A stretch of 7,635 nucleotides of DNA from JACKOF01 sp041571855 (lineage in GTDB: Bacteria > Pseudomonadota > Gammaproteobacteria > Pseudomonadales > Porticoccaceae): positions 1 to 7,635 of the forward strand of contig JBFFTH010000098.1 in the NCBI GenBank assembly GCA_041571855.1. The letters are read 5' to 3'. Below the pieces are notes generated by a model that saw only the letters and a list, made by a program, of their open reading frames with translations, did no database searches and had not been told where the DNA came from. This document shows positions 1-5,411 of this stretch, piece after piece. The translations under genes were made by a program, and so were the position numbers. The stretch's first letter is position 1, and the number at the start of each line of letters is the position of its first letter.

Positions 1-89
1 ATACGGTGCGGTTCCTGTCGGGGGAGAATGACCAGCATTGGCAGGCCATCTTGGTCCCTCGCTATACAAACTCCATGCTTCCCCGATGA
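1..89 (+). CDS. Possible C-terminal tail of a truncated rightward gene
   Basis: Reading from base 3, the + strand is open for 28 codons from the window edge to a TGA at 87-89. The peptide ends HWQAILVPRYTNSMLPR. About three quarters of the third codon positions are G or C, which suits this genome, and the stop lies 40 bp from the stop of the convergent oxidoreductase gene. Both points fit a real tail-to-tail gene end. The fragment is too short to assign to a family, and another frame on each strand is also open here, so this is only a tentative call. Confidence 0.25.
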   Translation, partial: TVRFLSGENDQHWQAILVPRYTNSMLPR

Positions 90-93
90 GCGC

Positions 94-115
94 AAAAACC
101 GGGCCGTTAGGCCTG
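94..115 (-). terminator. Terminator-like hairpin after the oxidoreductase gene
   Basis: Read on the minus strand, a GGCC/GGCC stem closes a four-base loop (TAAC). The stem can be extended by one C-G pair past an A/C mismatch. Three bases later comes a run of five T (94-98 on the + strand, where it reads as A). It lies 15 bp past the oxidoreductase stop codon, where an intrinsic terminator would be expected. The stem is short, so efficiency is uncertain. Confidence 0.4.
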
Positions 116-129
116 CGCACCATGAAATC

Positions 130-2238
130 CTAAATTGCTTTCACCTCCACAGGGACTCCGTTCAGCGCGGTATTGCCGGATATGGCATCCAGGTAGTGCT
201 CGTCAGTCAGGTCATTGCAGCTGACCCCTGCATTCTGTTGGGCAATCTTCATCTTCACTCCGCTGCGACCGTGGCCATAGCCGTGGGGGAGGCTGACCAC
301 GCCGGGCATCATTTCATCGCTTCCCTGCGCTGCCACCTGTAGCTCGCCGACACGGGAGCGTATCTCAACCCGACCGCCGTCCGGGATGCTGCGTTCCGCC
401 ATATCCTGCGGGTTCATCAGCAGGGTGCAGCGGTCCTTGCCCTTGATCAGGCGGTGATGGTTGTGCATCCAGGAGTTGTTGGAGCGCACGTGCCGGCGCC
501 CGATCAGCAACAGCTCCCCATCCCGCCGCGGTGCCAGGCCGTTGTGCAGCTTGTCCAGCGCGCCGAGCAGGGGCGGCAATGCCAGGTTGATGCGCTTGTC
601 ACGGGTAAACAGCCGCTGTGGTAATTGCGGTTTCAGCGCTCCCAGGTCTACCCCGGACGGGTTAGCCCTGAGAACATCCAGGTTCAACCCCTGCTCGCCG
701 TAGGGCCCCTTGCGCAGGCCAAAGTCGATCATCTGGTGCGGTGGCATCGCGGGCGAGGGCTTGTCACCGCGCAGTTGCGCCACCCGGTTGCCGAGCTCGG
801 TAAAGATCTCCCAGTCGTGCAGCGCGCCTTCCGGCTTGTCGAATACCGGCTCGTTGAAGCGGGCGGTATTGCGGTAGGCCAGCAGATGAAAGGCGAGGTC
901 GAAGTGGTCGTGTTCCAGCGGCGAAGTGGGTGGCAGGATGATATCCGCGTGACGGGTGGTCTCATTGATGTAGAAGTCCAGGCTGACCATAAACTCAAGC
1001 TGCTCGAATGCCCTGTCCAGTTGCCGCCCGTTGGGGGTTGACAGCACAGGGTTGCCGGCGCCGGTAAACATTACCCGGATCTGCCCCTCGCCGGGGGTGG
1101 TGATCTCCTCCGCCAGTGTTGCCACCGGCAACTCGCGGTCAAACTCCGGCAGGCCGCGAACCCGGCTGTGATGGCGGGCAAAGCCACCGGGGCTGCCATT
1201 GACAATCTGGTCCACCGCCGGGGTGGGGAACAGCGAGCCGCCGGGCCTGTCGATATTGCCGGTGAGCAGGTTGATCAACTGGATCAGCCACTGGCAAAGG
1301 GTGCCCTGGTGCTGCACCGAAACCCCCAGCCGCCCGTAACAGATTGCCGCCCCGGCAGCGGCAAAGTCGCGGGCTATCTGTCGAATCTGCGCGGCGTCGA
1401 TGCCGCTATGCTCTGCCGCCAGTTCAGGGGTGAAGTTGGCAATGGCCGCTTCTATCTCGCCAATGCCATCAACAAAGCCACCCAGTGTGCCGGTATCTAC
1501 CAGGTCTTCTTCGAACAGGGTGTGAACCAGTGCCGCCAAAAACAGGGCATCGCTGCCGGGGCGAATAAAATGGTGTTCGCTGGCCAGCTCGGCTGTCTCG
1601 GTGCGACGCGGATCAACCACCACCAGTTTGCCGCCGCGCGCCTTTAAGTCCTTGATGCGCCTGCGCACATCCGGCACCGTCCAGATGCTGCCGTTGGAGG
1701 CCAGCGGGTTGGCGCCCAGCATCAGGAAGTAGTCAGTGCGTTCGATATCGGGAATAGGGATCAGGAACTTGTGTCCATAGAGCCACAGCGCCACCAGGTG
1801 ATGGGGCAACTGATCGACGCTGGTGGCGGAAAACCGGTTATTGCTGCGGAAGTGGCGAAACAGGTTGCCGGCGTGGGTCAGCATGCCGTAGTTGTGCACT
1901 GACGGATTGCCAAGATAGATACCGATGGCGTTGGCCCCGTGCTGCCGGAAAGCCGACTCCATTTTTTCTGCCACGGTCGCCAGCGCCTCGTCCCAGCTTA
2001 TCTGCTGCCAGTCCACCGAGCCATCGGCATTCACCACCTTCCTCACCGGTGCCCTCAGGCGATCCGGGTCATTGTGGATATCCTGCAGCGCCACTGCCTT
2101 GGGGCAGATATGGCCGCGACTGAGTGGGTCGTCCTTGTCACCCTTGATGGAGAGAATCTGGTCGCCCTCGGTTTCGATAACGACGCCGCAGATGGCTTCG
2201 CAGAGGTGGCAGGCGCGGCGATGGGTTTGCTTGCTCAT
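130..2238 (-). CDS. Molybdopterin-dependent oxidoreductase, [4Fe-4S]-containing
   Basis: A 702-residue protein of the DMSO reductase/formate dehydrogenase superfamily (bis-MGD molybdenum or tungsten enzymes). The N-terminal cluster motif is C10-x2-C13-x3-C17 followed by C45 in GHICPKA, which should bind one [4Fe-4S]. The catalytic body follows (about 55-480), with cofactor-binding landmarks LMLGANPLASNG near 172-183, VVVDPRRTETA near 206-216, GRLGVSVQHQG at 302-312 and a TGNIDRPGG turn at 326-334. The dinucleotide-binding C-terminal domain spans about 577-702, with SNNSWMHN (586-593) and LPHGYGHGRSG (650-660). There is no twin-arginine or other signal, so it is inferred to be cytoplasmic. In the SATSVDQLP segment Asp142 sits where related enzymes carry the Mo ligand (Cys, Sec or Ser). 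ATG 2238 is chosen because the family begins just before the Cys motif. An upstream in-frame ATG at 2358 would add 40 uncharacteristic residues and run over the leader of the divergent gene. No partner electron-transfer subunit is adjacent. The substrate is unknown; formate dehydrogenase-like is only a resemblance. Confidence 0.93.
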   Translation of the reverse strand: MSKQTHRRACHLCEAICGVVIETEGDQILSIKGDKDDPLSRGHICPKAVALQDIHNDPDRLRAPVRKVVNADGSVDWQQISWDEALATVAEKMESAFRQHGANAIGIYLGNPSVHNYGMLTHAGNLFRHFRSNNRFSATSVDQLPHHLVALWLYGHKFLIPIPDIERTDYFLMLGANPLASNGSIWTVPDVRRRIKDLKARGGKLVVVDPRRTETAELASEHHFIRPGSDALFLAALVHTLFEEDLVDTGTLGGFVDGIGEIEAAIANFTPELAAEHSGIDAAQIRQIARDFAAAGAAICYGRLGVSVQHQGTLCQWLIQLINLLTGNIDRPGGSLFPTPAVDQIVNGSPGGFARHHSRVRGLPEFDRELPVATLAEEITTPGEGQIRVMFTGAGNPVLSTPNGRQLDRAFEQLEFMVSLDFYINETTRHADIILPPTSPLEHDHFDLAFHLLAYRNTARFNEPVFDKPEGALHDWEIFTELGNRVAQLRGDKPSPAMPPHQMIDFGLRKGPYGEQGLNLDVLRANPSGVDLGALKPQLPQRLFTRDKRINLALPPLLGALDKLHNGLAPRRDGELLLIGRRHVRSNNSWMHNHHRLIKGKDRCTLLMNPQDMAERSIPDGGRVEIRSRVGELQVAAQGSDEMMPGVVSLPHGYGHGRSGVKMKIAQQNAGVSCNDLTDEHYLDAISGNTALNGVPVEVKAI

Positions 2239-2372
2239 TGTAATACCGGATAGAAAAGACGTAAGTGGAGCGTAACGCAGTCTCTGGCCGCGGGAAAGAT
2301 TATTCCCCGGATGCGGCCTGTTGTGGCAGTATTCAGGGTCACGCAGGTAATAGCCCAAAGCAGGAGAGGGAA
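2239..2372. promoter_or_regulatory. Divergent intergenic region with expected back-to-back promoters
   Basis: These 134 bp separate the starts of the leftward oxidoreductase and the rightward VOC gene, so promoters for both must lie here or overlap the gene starts. No convincing pair of -35 and -10 boxes was found. The best rightward candidate is TTGTGG at 2321-2326 with GGTAAT at 2346-2351, whose 19-bp spacing is poor. Leftward, TTACGC and TATCCG (minus strand) stand 17 bp apart, but the -10 match is weak. The oxidoreductase has no clear Shine-Dalgarno sequence before its ATG. Confidence 0.45.
2362..2370 (+). promoter_or_regulatory. Ribosome binding site fixing the GTG start of the VOC gene
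   Basis: AGGAGAGGG lies directly before GTG at 2373, with six bases between the AGGAG core and the start. This decides the start over an in-frame ATG at 2265, which would add 36 residues with no family character. Confidence 0.75.
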
Positions 2373-2747
2373 GTGAAACTCGACCATATCAACATTGCAG
2401 CACCGGCTGATCTGCTCGGCGAGGTGCGGAATTTCTATTGCGACATCCTCGGTCTCGAGGAGGGCCCGCGACCGGACTTCGATTTCCACGGCTACTGGTT
2501 GTACGGAGAAGGCAAGCCGATTATCCACCTGATGGAAAGTGACCGCCATTATGCCCACGAGCGACAACCCTACCTGGATCACGTCGCCTTCCAGGTGGAG
2601 GATCTGAAGGGCTACGTGCAGCGCCTTGAGCAGGCCGGCATTGAGTACAAGCTGAATTATGTCAGCGACTTCAATATTTCACAGGTGTTCTGCAAGGACC
2701 CCTGTGGCAATGGCATAGAGGCAAATTTTTTCGGTGAGCAACTGTAA
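2373..2747 (+). CDS. VOC (glyoxalase/dioxygenase fold) family protein
   Basis: A 124-residue single-domain protein of the vicinal oxygen chelate superfamily, which includes glyoxalase I, extradiol dioxygenases and fosfomycin-resistance enzymes. It opens with the typical first strand KLDHINIAA, followed by the helix and loop VRNFYCDILGLEEGPRP. The second beta-alpha-beta-beta-beta unit begins at YLDHVAFQVEDL (68-79). Candidate metal ligands are H5, H52 (in IIHLM), H70 and E117 (in GNGIEANFF), matching the usual His/Glu set, so a metal-dependent enzyme is likely. The length is normal for one VOC module; such proteins usually dimerise to complete two active sites. Translation starts at GTG behind a strong ribosome binding site. 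It is divergent from the oxidoreductase gene, with which it might be co-regulated. The substrate cannot be read from the sequence. Confidence 0.9.
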   Translation: MKLDHINIAAPADLLGEVRNFYCDILGLEEGPRPDFDFHGYWLYGEGKPIIHLMESDRHYAHERQPYLDHVAFQVEDLKGYVQRLEQAGIEYKLNYVSDFNISQVFCKDPCGNGIEANFFGEQL

Positions 2748-2780
2748 GCCCTGTAACCCCTTACAGCGGCATTTCGCTGT
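2742..2780 (+). terminator. Overlapping hairpins at the end of the VOC gene, possible weak terminator
   Basis: Three perfect inverted repeats overlap here: CTGTAAG/CTTACAG (2742-2748 with 2760-2766, including the stop codon), CTGTAA/TTACAG (2751-2756 with 2761-2766, four-base CCCC loop) and ACAGCG/CGCTGT (2763-2768 with 2775-2780). They share bases and so exclude one another. No U-tract follows, so this is not a classical intrinsic terminator. It could slow transcription or protect the 3' end of the VOC message. Confidence 0.28.
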
Positions 2781-2815
2781 GGTTAGTGATTGCGGGCTGT
2801 GGCGCGTTCGAAACT

Positions 2816-2821
2816 AGGAGG
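2816..2821 (+). promoter_or_regulatory. Strong Shine-Dalgarno of the cupin gene
   Basis: A perfect AGGAGG lies six bases before ATG 2828. It fixes the start there rather than at an in-frame ATG at 2786, which lies upstream of this site. Confidence 0.8.
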
Positions 2822-2827
2822 AAAGAC

Positions 2828-3565
2828 ATGCTAGCGAAAATAAATTCTCAATCCGGACAGGGGTACCTCAGTTGTGCCGTCTTTTTATTCTGGGCTGTAG
2901 TGTCACAGGCCGCACTTGCTGGTGAAGGCTCTGCCGTGATCAGTGCTGATGATGTGATGTCGGCGGAGCACGAGCCCTTGCATGTTGTCCGCTATCACAG
3001 CGACCAGTTCATGATCTATACCAACTGGGTTGAATCCGGTGTCACAACCCAGTACCACAAGCACGCCCATGACCTGCTCGCGATGATTCCCGTACAAACC
3101 ACTGTTACCGGGCAAAAGCCGGGCGAAGAACCCGGGCGCCAGGTGATAAGTCCGGGGACCGTGGGTTTTTTCCCCTATGCGGATAATCCGCAGCCCTATG
3201 TTCACCGGGTGGGCGCAATCGAGGGCACGACGTTTGTTAACGTCGGGCTCGATTTTCGTCTGCCGGTGTCGCAGGCCTGTGACGGCGGAGAGCCGCTCTG
3301 GGCGGGGCCGGAAATCGAGTTATTGCAGTTAAACCGGCGCGGTCAGCCCTACCTGGTGACGCTGCAATCGGGCGGCAGCGTCGGGTTGCCGGCAGATGGC
3401 CGCGCGCTGCTGCTGGTGCCGATCGGGGATGCTGAGTTGTCAACAGACGCAGAGCCCTGGTCGAGCAAGGTCGGCGACTTCCGCTTTTTTGAAGGTTCGC
3501 GGCCTGCACTGTTGAATAATCGTGGCGCCGGGGCAGTGACAGTGATGGTGTTCAAGGCCTGCTAG
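2828..3565 (+). CDS. Secreted cupin-fold protein, apparently bicupin
   Basis: A 245-residue exported protein of unrecognised specific function. Residues 1-31 form a signal peptide: a charged start, a hydrophobic core around YLSCAVFLFWAVVS, and an A29-L30-A31 cleavage site before GEG, so it should be periplasmic or secreted. The N-terminal half (about 45-145) reads as a cupin. Motif 1 is GVTTQYHKHAHDLLAMI, with H77, H79 and H81 as candidate metal ligands. Motif 2 is PQPYVHRV, with H126. The C-terminal half (about 160-245) repeats the strand and glycine pattern (RALLLVPIGDAEL, KVGDFRFFEG) but has no histidines, like a degenerate second cupin. C151 and the terminal C245 could form a disulfide. 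The gene starts 80 bp after the VOC gene with its own strong ribosome binding site. A binding or sensing role is as possible as catalysis. Confidence 0.8.
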   Translation: MLAKINSQSGQGYLSCAVFLFWAVVSQAALAGEGSAVISADDVMSAEHEPLHVVRYHSDQFMIYTNWVESGVTTQYHKHAHDLLAMIPVQTTVTGQKPGEEPGRQVISPGTVGFFPYADNPQPYVHRVGAIEGTTFVNVGLDFRLPVSQACDGGEPLWAGPEIELLQLNRRGQPYLVTLQSGGSVGLPADGRALLLVPIGDAELSTDAEPWSSKVGDFRFFEGSRPALLNNRGAGAVTVMVFKAC

Positions 3566-3750
3566 GCGCTCACCCGCGGCGAGAGAGCTGGCAATACCGA
3601 TCCCTGGTCGTCTCGGACGGCCGGTTAACGGGTTGATAGCCTCTGCAGCTAACGCTGGCTTCGATACTGGTCCTGTTGCTTTCCTTCTCGGTTTGATGCG
3701 GGCCTCTGCCGACGGTATGGTTTTCAAACTTATTGATAAAAAGGTGTTAT
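3566..3750 (+). other. Intergenic region between cupin and hydrolase genes
   Basis: These 185 bp contain no supported gene; the open frames are short, and one with a hydrophobic stretch (LASILVLLLSFSV) has no start codon. A candidate promoter is listed separately. The hydrolase ribosome binding site AAGG is at 3741-3744. Confidence 0.6.
3693..3721 (+). promoter_or_regulatory. Candidate sigma70-type promoter for the hydrolase gene
   Basis: TTGATG (3693-3698) and TATGGT (3716-3721) each match four of six consensus bases and are separated by exactly 17 bp. The start codon is 30 bp further on, giving a short leader. The position and spacing are good but the boxes are imperfect, so this is an inference. 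If real, the hydrolase can be transcribed separately from the cupin gene. Confidence 0.35.
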
Positions 3751-4929
3751 ATGGACAGAAAAGCCCGGGTTGAATCGATAGCAGAGAAATACACCCGATC
3801 GGGCATGTATCCCGGTGTTGAATGGCTGGTTGAGGCCAGGGGGGAAGTTCTGTCCGAGGGCAGGTCGGGCTTTGCCGATCTGGCGCAAAAAACGCCGATC
3901 CCCGCCAACGCCATCTACCGTATTTACTCCATGACCAAGCCCGTTGTCTCGCTGCTGGCGTTGATGCTGATGGAGAGGGGCAAGCTGCGCCTCTACGACA
4001 CCCTGGCCCAATACGATTCCCGCTTTGCAAAATTAAAGGTGTTGACGCCGGATGGAGACATACAGTTGCTGGAGAGGCCCATCACGGTCGAGGACCTGTT
4101 GACCCACAGGGCGGGCTTTTCCTACGAGTTTATTCACGGCTGCCATGTTGCGCAGTATTACCGCGAGGCGGAAGTCAGTGCGGATGGCTCTCGAACACTG
4201 GATCAGATGATGGCGGTTCTGGCGGAACAGCCACTGGCCTTCCAGCCGGGTAAGAAATGGCGCTACAGCGTGGCTACCGATGCCCTCGCCCAGGTCTGCC
4301 AAAAAGCGGCTGGAAAACCGCTGGGCGAATTGCTGAAAGAGTGGATTTTCGACCCCCTCGGCATGAAAGATACGGGTTTTGGTGTTTCCGGTGACAACCT
4401 GTCCCGGCTGGTGCCGATGTACGGTTCGGCCGACTTGATGGATCTCCCGCCTTTGACCATCGTCCCTCAGAAGCCGGAGAGAATGGACGTGGAGAGCTCC
4501 TATCCTCACGACCGGCCGGATACGTTCCAGCGGGGCGGTTTTGGCCTGTTTTCCACGCTTCGCGATTACGCGGCCTTTTCGAAGATGTTGATCGACGGAA
4601 AACTGCCGGACGGGACCCCGTTAATCTCCAGGAAGACCCACGACCTGTTGCAGGCCAACCGTCTGTCCGCTGACCAAATCCCCCTGAAAATCGGGCCTTA
4701 CCCGCTGCCGGGTTATGGTTGGGGGCTGATCGGCCGGGTGGCGCTCGACCTGGGCTTGTGCAAAACCCTCACCGGGGAGGGGGAGTTTGGCTGGGCCGGG
4801 GCGGCATCCACCCATTTCTGGGTTGACCCCGAAGAAGAGATGCATGGCGTTATTATGACCCAGTCCCTGGGAACGCTGTTGCCCCTGGCCGATGACATCA
4901 GGACGGCCGCCTACCAGGCCTTGCCCTGA
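3751..4929 (+). CDS. Beta-lactamase family serine hydrolase (class C-like esterase)
   Basis: A 392-residue protein of the serine beta-lactamase/EstB-type carboxylesterase family. The nucleophile motif is S60-M-T-K63 inside YSMTKPVVSLLALMLMERG, giving the SxxK serine and lysine. Family landmarks follow: ITVEDLLTHRAGFSY (111-125), the second motif at Y172-S-V (WRYSVATDALAQV), then EWIFDPLGMKDTGF (197-210), GGFGLFSTLRDYAAFS (262-277) and G347-W-A-G350 near the C terminus in place of the KTG box. Tyr172 should act as the general base, but Asn is replaced by Val in the usual Y-x-N triad, as in many esterase-type members. No signal peptide is seen, so it is probably cytoplasmic, which argues against a true beta-lactamase. 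ATG 3751 is preferred over ATG 3733 because AAGG at 3741-3744 is correctly spaced. Substrates are probably short-chain or lactone esters, which is inference. Confidence 0.9.
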   Translation: MDRKARVESIAEKYTRSGMYPGVEWLVEARGEVLSEGRSGFADLAQKTPIPANAIYRIYSMTKPVVSLLALMLMERGKLRLYDTLAQYDSRFAKLKVLTPDGDIQLLERPITVEDLLTHRAGFSYEFIHGCHVAQYYREAEVSADGSRTLDQMMAVLAEQPLAFQPGKKWRYSVATDALAQVCQKAAGKPLGELLKEWIFDPLGMKDTGFGVSGDNLSRLVPMYGSADLMDLPPLTIVPQKPERMDVESSYPHDRPDTFQRGGFGLFSTLRDYAAFSKMLIDGKLPDGTPLISRKTHDLLQANRLSADQIPLKIGPYPLPGYGWGLIGRVALDLGLCKTLTGEGEFGWAGAASTHFWVDPEEEMHGVIMTQSLGTLLPLADDIRTAAYQALP

Positions 4930-4967
4930 CTGACGATCGTCCCCTGGGCAGTCCCGGGCAGTTGAAG

Positions 4968-5011
4968 GGGCCTTCACACCCGCGGTGAATGGCCCAGCTG
5001 CGGCTGCTTTT
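4968..5011 (+). terminator. Candidate terminator of the hydrolase gene
   Basis: Two hairpins follow one another. The first pairs GGGCC-TTCAC (4968-4977) with GTGAA-GGCCC (4985-4995) around a seven-base loop, with a single T bulge at 4990. The second is CAGC/GCTG around TGCG (4995-5006), a UNCG-type tetraloop, followed by C and four T (5008-5011). They share C4995, so they compete by one base. The position, 38 bp past the stop, suits a terminator; the four-base second stem is weak. Confidence 0.38.
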
Positions 5012-5076
5012 CGCCTTTGCTCGGGCTCTTGTCATGGGCCCGCAGCCGGTTTTCCCGCGGCTTAGCAGCTTGTTCC

Positions 5077-5121
5077 CCTGCCCAGGCTTGCAAGCAGGCA
5101 TATGGGGAGCTTCGGGGCAGG
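5077..5121. repeat. Nested palindromes
   Basis: A perfect 10-bp palindrome, GCTTGCAAGC (5086-5095), is flanked by TGCC (5079-5082) and GGCA (5097-5100). The outer arms CCTGCCC (5077-5083) and GGGCAGG (5115-5121) are also complementary. The symmetric core could be an operator for a dimeric regulator or part of an RNA structure. No known site was recognised. Confidence 0.35.
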
Positions 5122-5222
5122 CCGTCAAAAGAAACCTTTTCAGCCTCAGTTTGTCTCACTGAAGGCCGGTATTTCATTTAATCAGCAAGCCGAACTCAAC
5201 AGCCGGATGAATGCAGCCAGAA

Positions 5223-5251
5223 AACCGACAAAAGGTCCGCTTTTGCTGGTT
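5223..5251. repeat. 12-position hairpin in the leader region
   Basis: The arms at 5223-5234 and 5240-5251 pair over 12 positions around the loop GTCCG. The inner six (CAAAAG/CTTTTG) and outer four (AACC/GGTT) pairs are perfect; between them are one G-T wobble and one A/C mismatch. No T-run follows, so it is not an obvious terminator. Confidence 0.4.
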
Positions 5252-5314
5252 GCAGGCCATGTAAAAGGCTAAGATAAACAAGGGTGACTCTGCTTTTAGT
5301 CTATATTGTGAAGT

Positions 5315-5345
5315 AGTAGGCAGAAATATCTTATATTTGCCTGCT
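5315..5345. repeat. 13-pair hairpin upstream of the surface protein gene
   Basis: AGTAGGC (5315-5321) pairs with GCCTGCT (5339-5345) with one wobble, and AAATAT (5324-5329) pairs with ATATTT (5333-5338), leaving a two-base bulge (AG) and a three-base loop (CTT). A T-rich tract follows (TTAGTTTTAG). It could be a weak terminator or attenuator in the leader of the downstream gene, or an operator-like inverted repeat. Confidence 0.4.
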
Positions 5346-5398
5346 TTAGTTTTAGATGGCCTCTCTATCAAGCCCGCATTGGTACAGAGTCCGGGTTT

Positions 5399-5403
5399 GA
5401 AGG
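5399..5403 (+). promoter_or_regulatory. Ribosome binding site of the surface protein gene
   Basis: GAAGG ends eight bases before ATG 5412. It supports that start, from which a complete signal peptide is read at once. Confidence 0.6.
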
Positions 5404-5411
5404 TTGTTTCT

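Larger units (their letters stand above)
4930..5411 (+). other. Long non-coding region upstream of the surface protein gene
   Basis: These 482 bp separate the hydrolase from the large secreted protein. Short open frames occur, but none has both a plausible start signal and a protein-like composition. Base composition changes sharply: 39 of 60 bases are G or C at 4981-5040, against 21 of 60 at 5281-5340. The stretch holds terminator-like hairpins near the hydrolase, a palindrome cluster at 5077-5121, and two long hairpins at 5223-5251 and 5315-5345. TATATT at 5302-5307 is a good -10 match, but no -35 box lies at proper spacing, so an activator-dependent or alternative-sigma promoter is possible. 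No known riboswitch was recognised. Confidence 0.6.

Noticed and set aside
625..1041. Rightward open frames inside the oxidoreductase gene (for example 138 codons here, and 159 codons at 1168-1647)
   Set aside because: They lie antisense to a strongly supported gene, have no start signals and no recognisable protein character. Such frames are common opposite GC-rich genes.
2239..2358. Upstream ATG at 2358 for the oxidoreductase (40 extra residues)
   Set aside because: The extension has no family or signal-peptide character and overlaps the leader region of the divergent VOC gene. The protein starting at 2238 begins just before the Cys cluster, as usual.
3440..4030. Leftward 196-codon frame across the cupin/hydrolase junction
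   Set aside because: It overlaps two well-supported genes, is rich in Arg, Pro and Ser as shadow frames usually are, and has no ribosome binding site of note.
5200..5290. A cyclic-di-GMP (GEMM) or other known riboswitch in the leader
   Set aside because: The region forms hairpins, but the conserved core sequences of GEMM are absent and no other class was recognised by eye. An Infernal/Rfam search would settle it.
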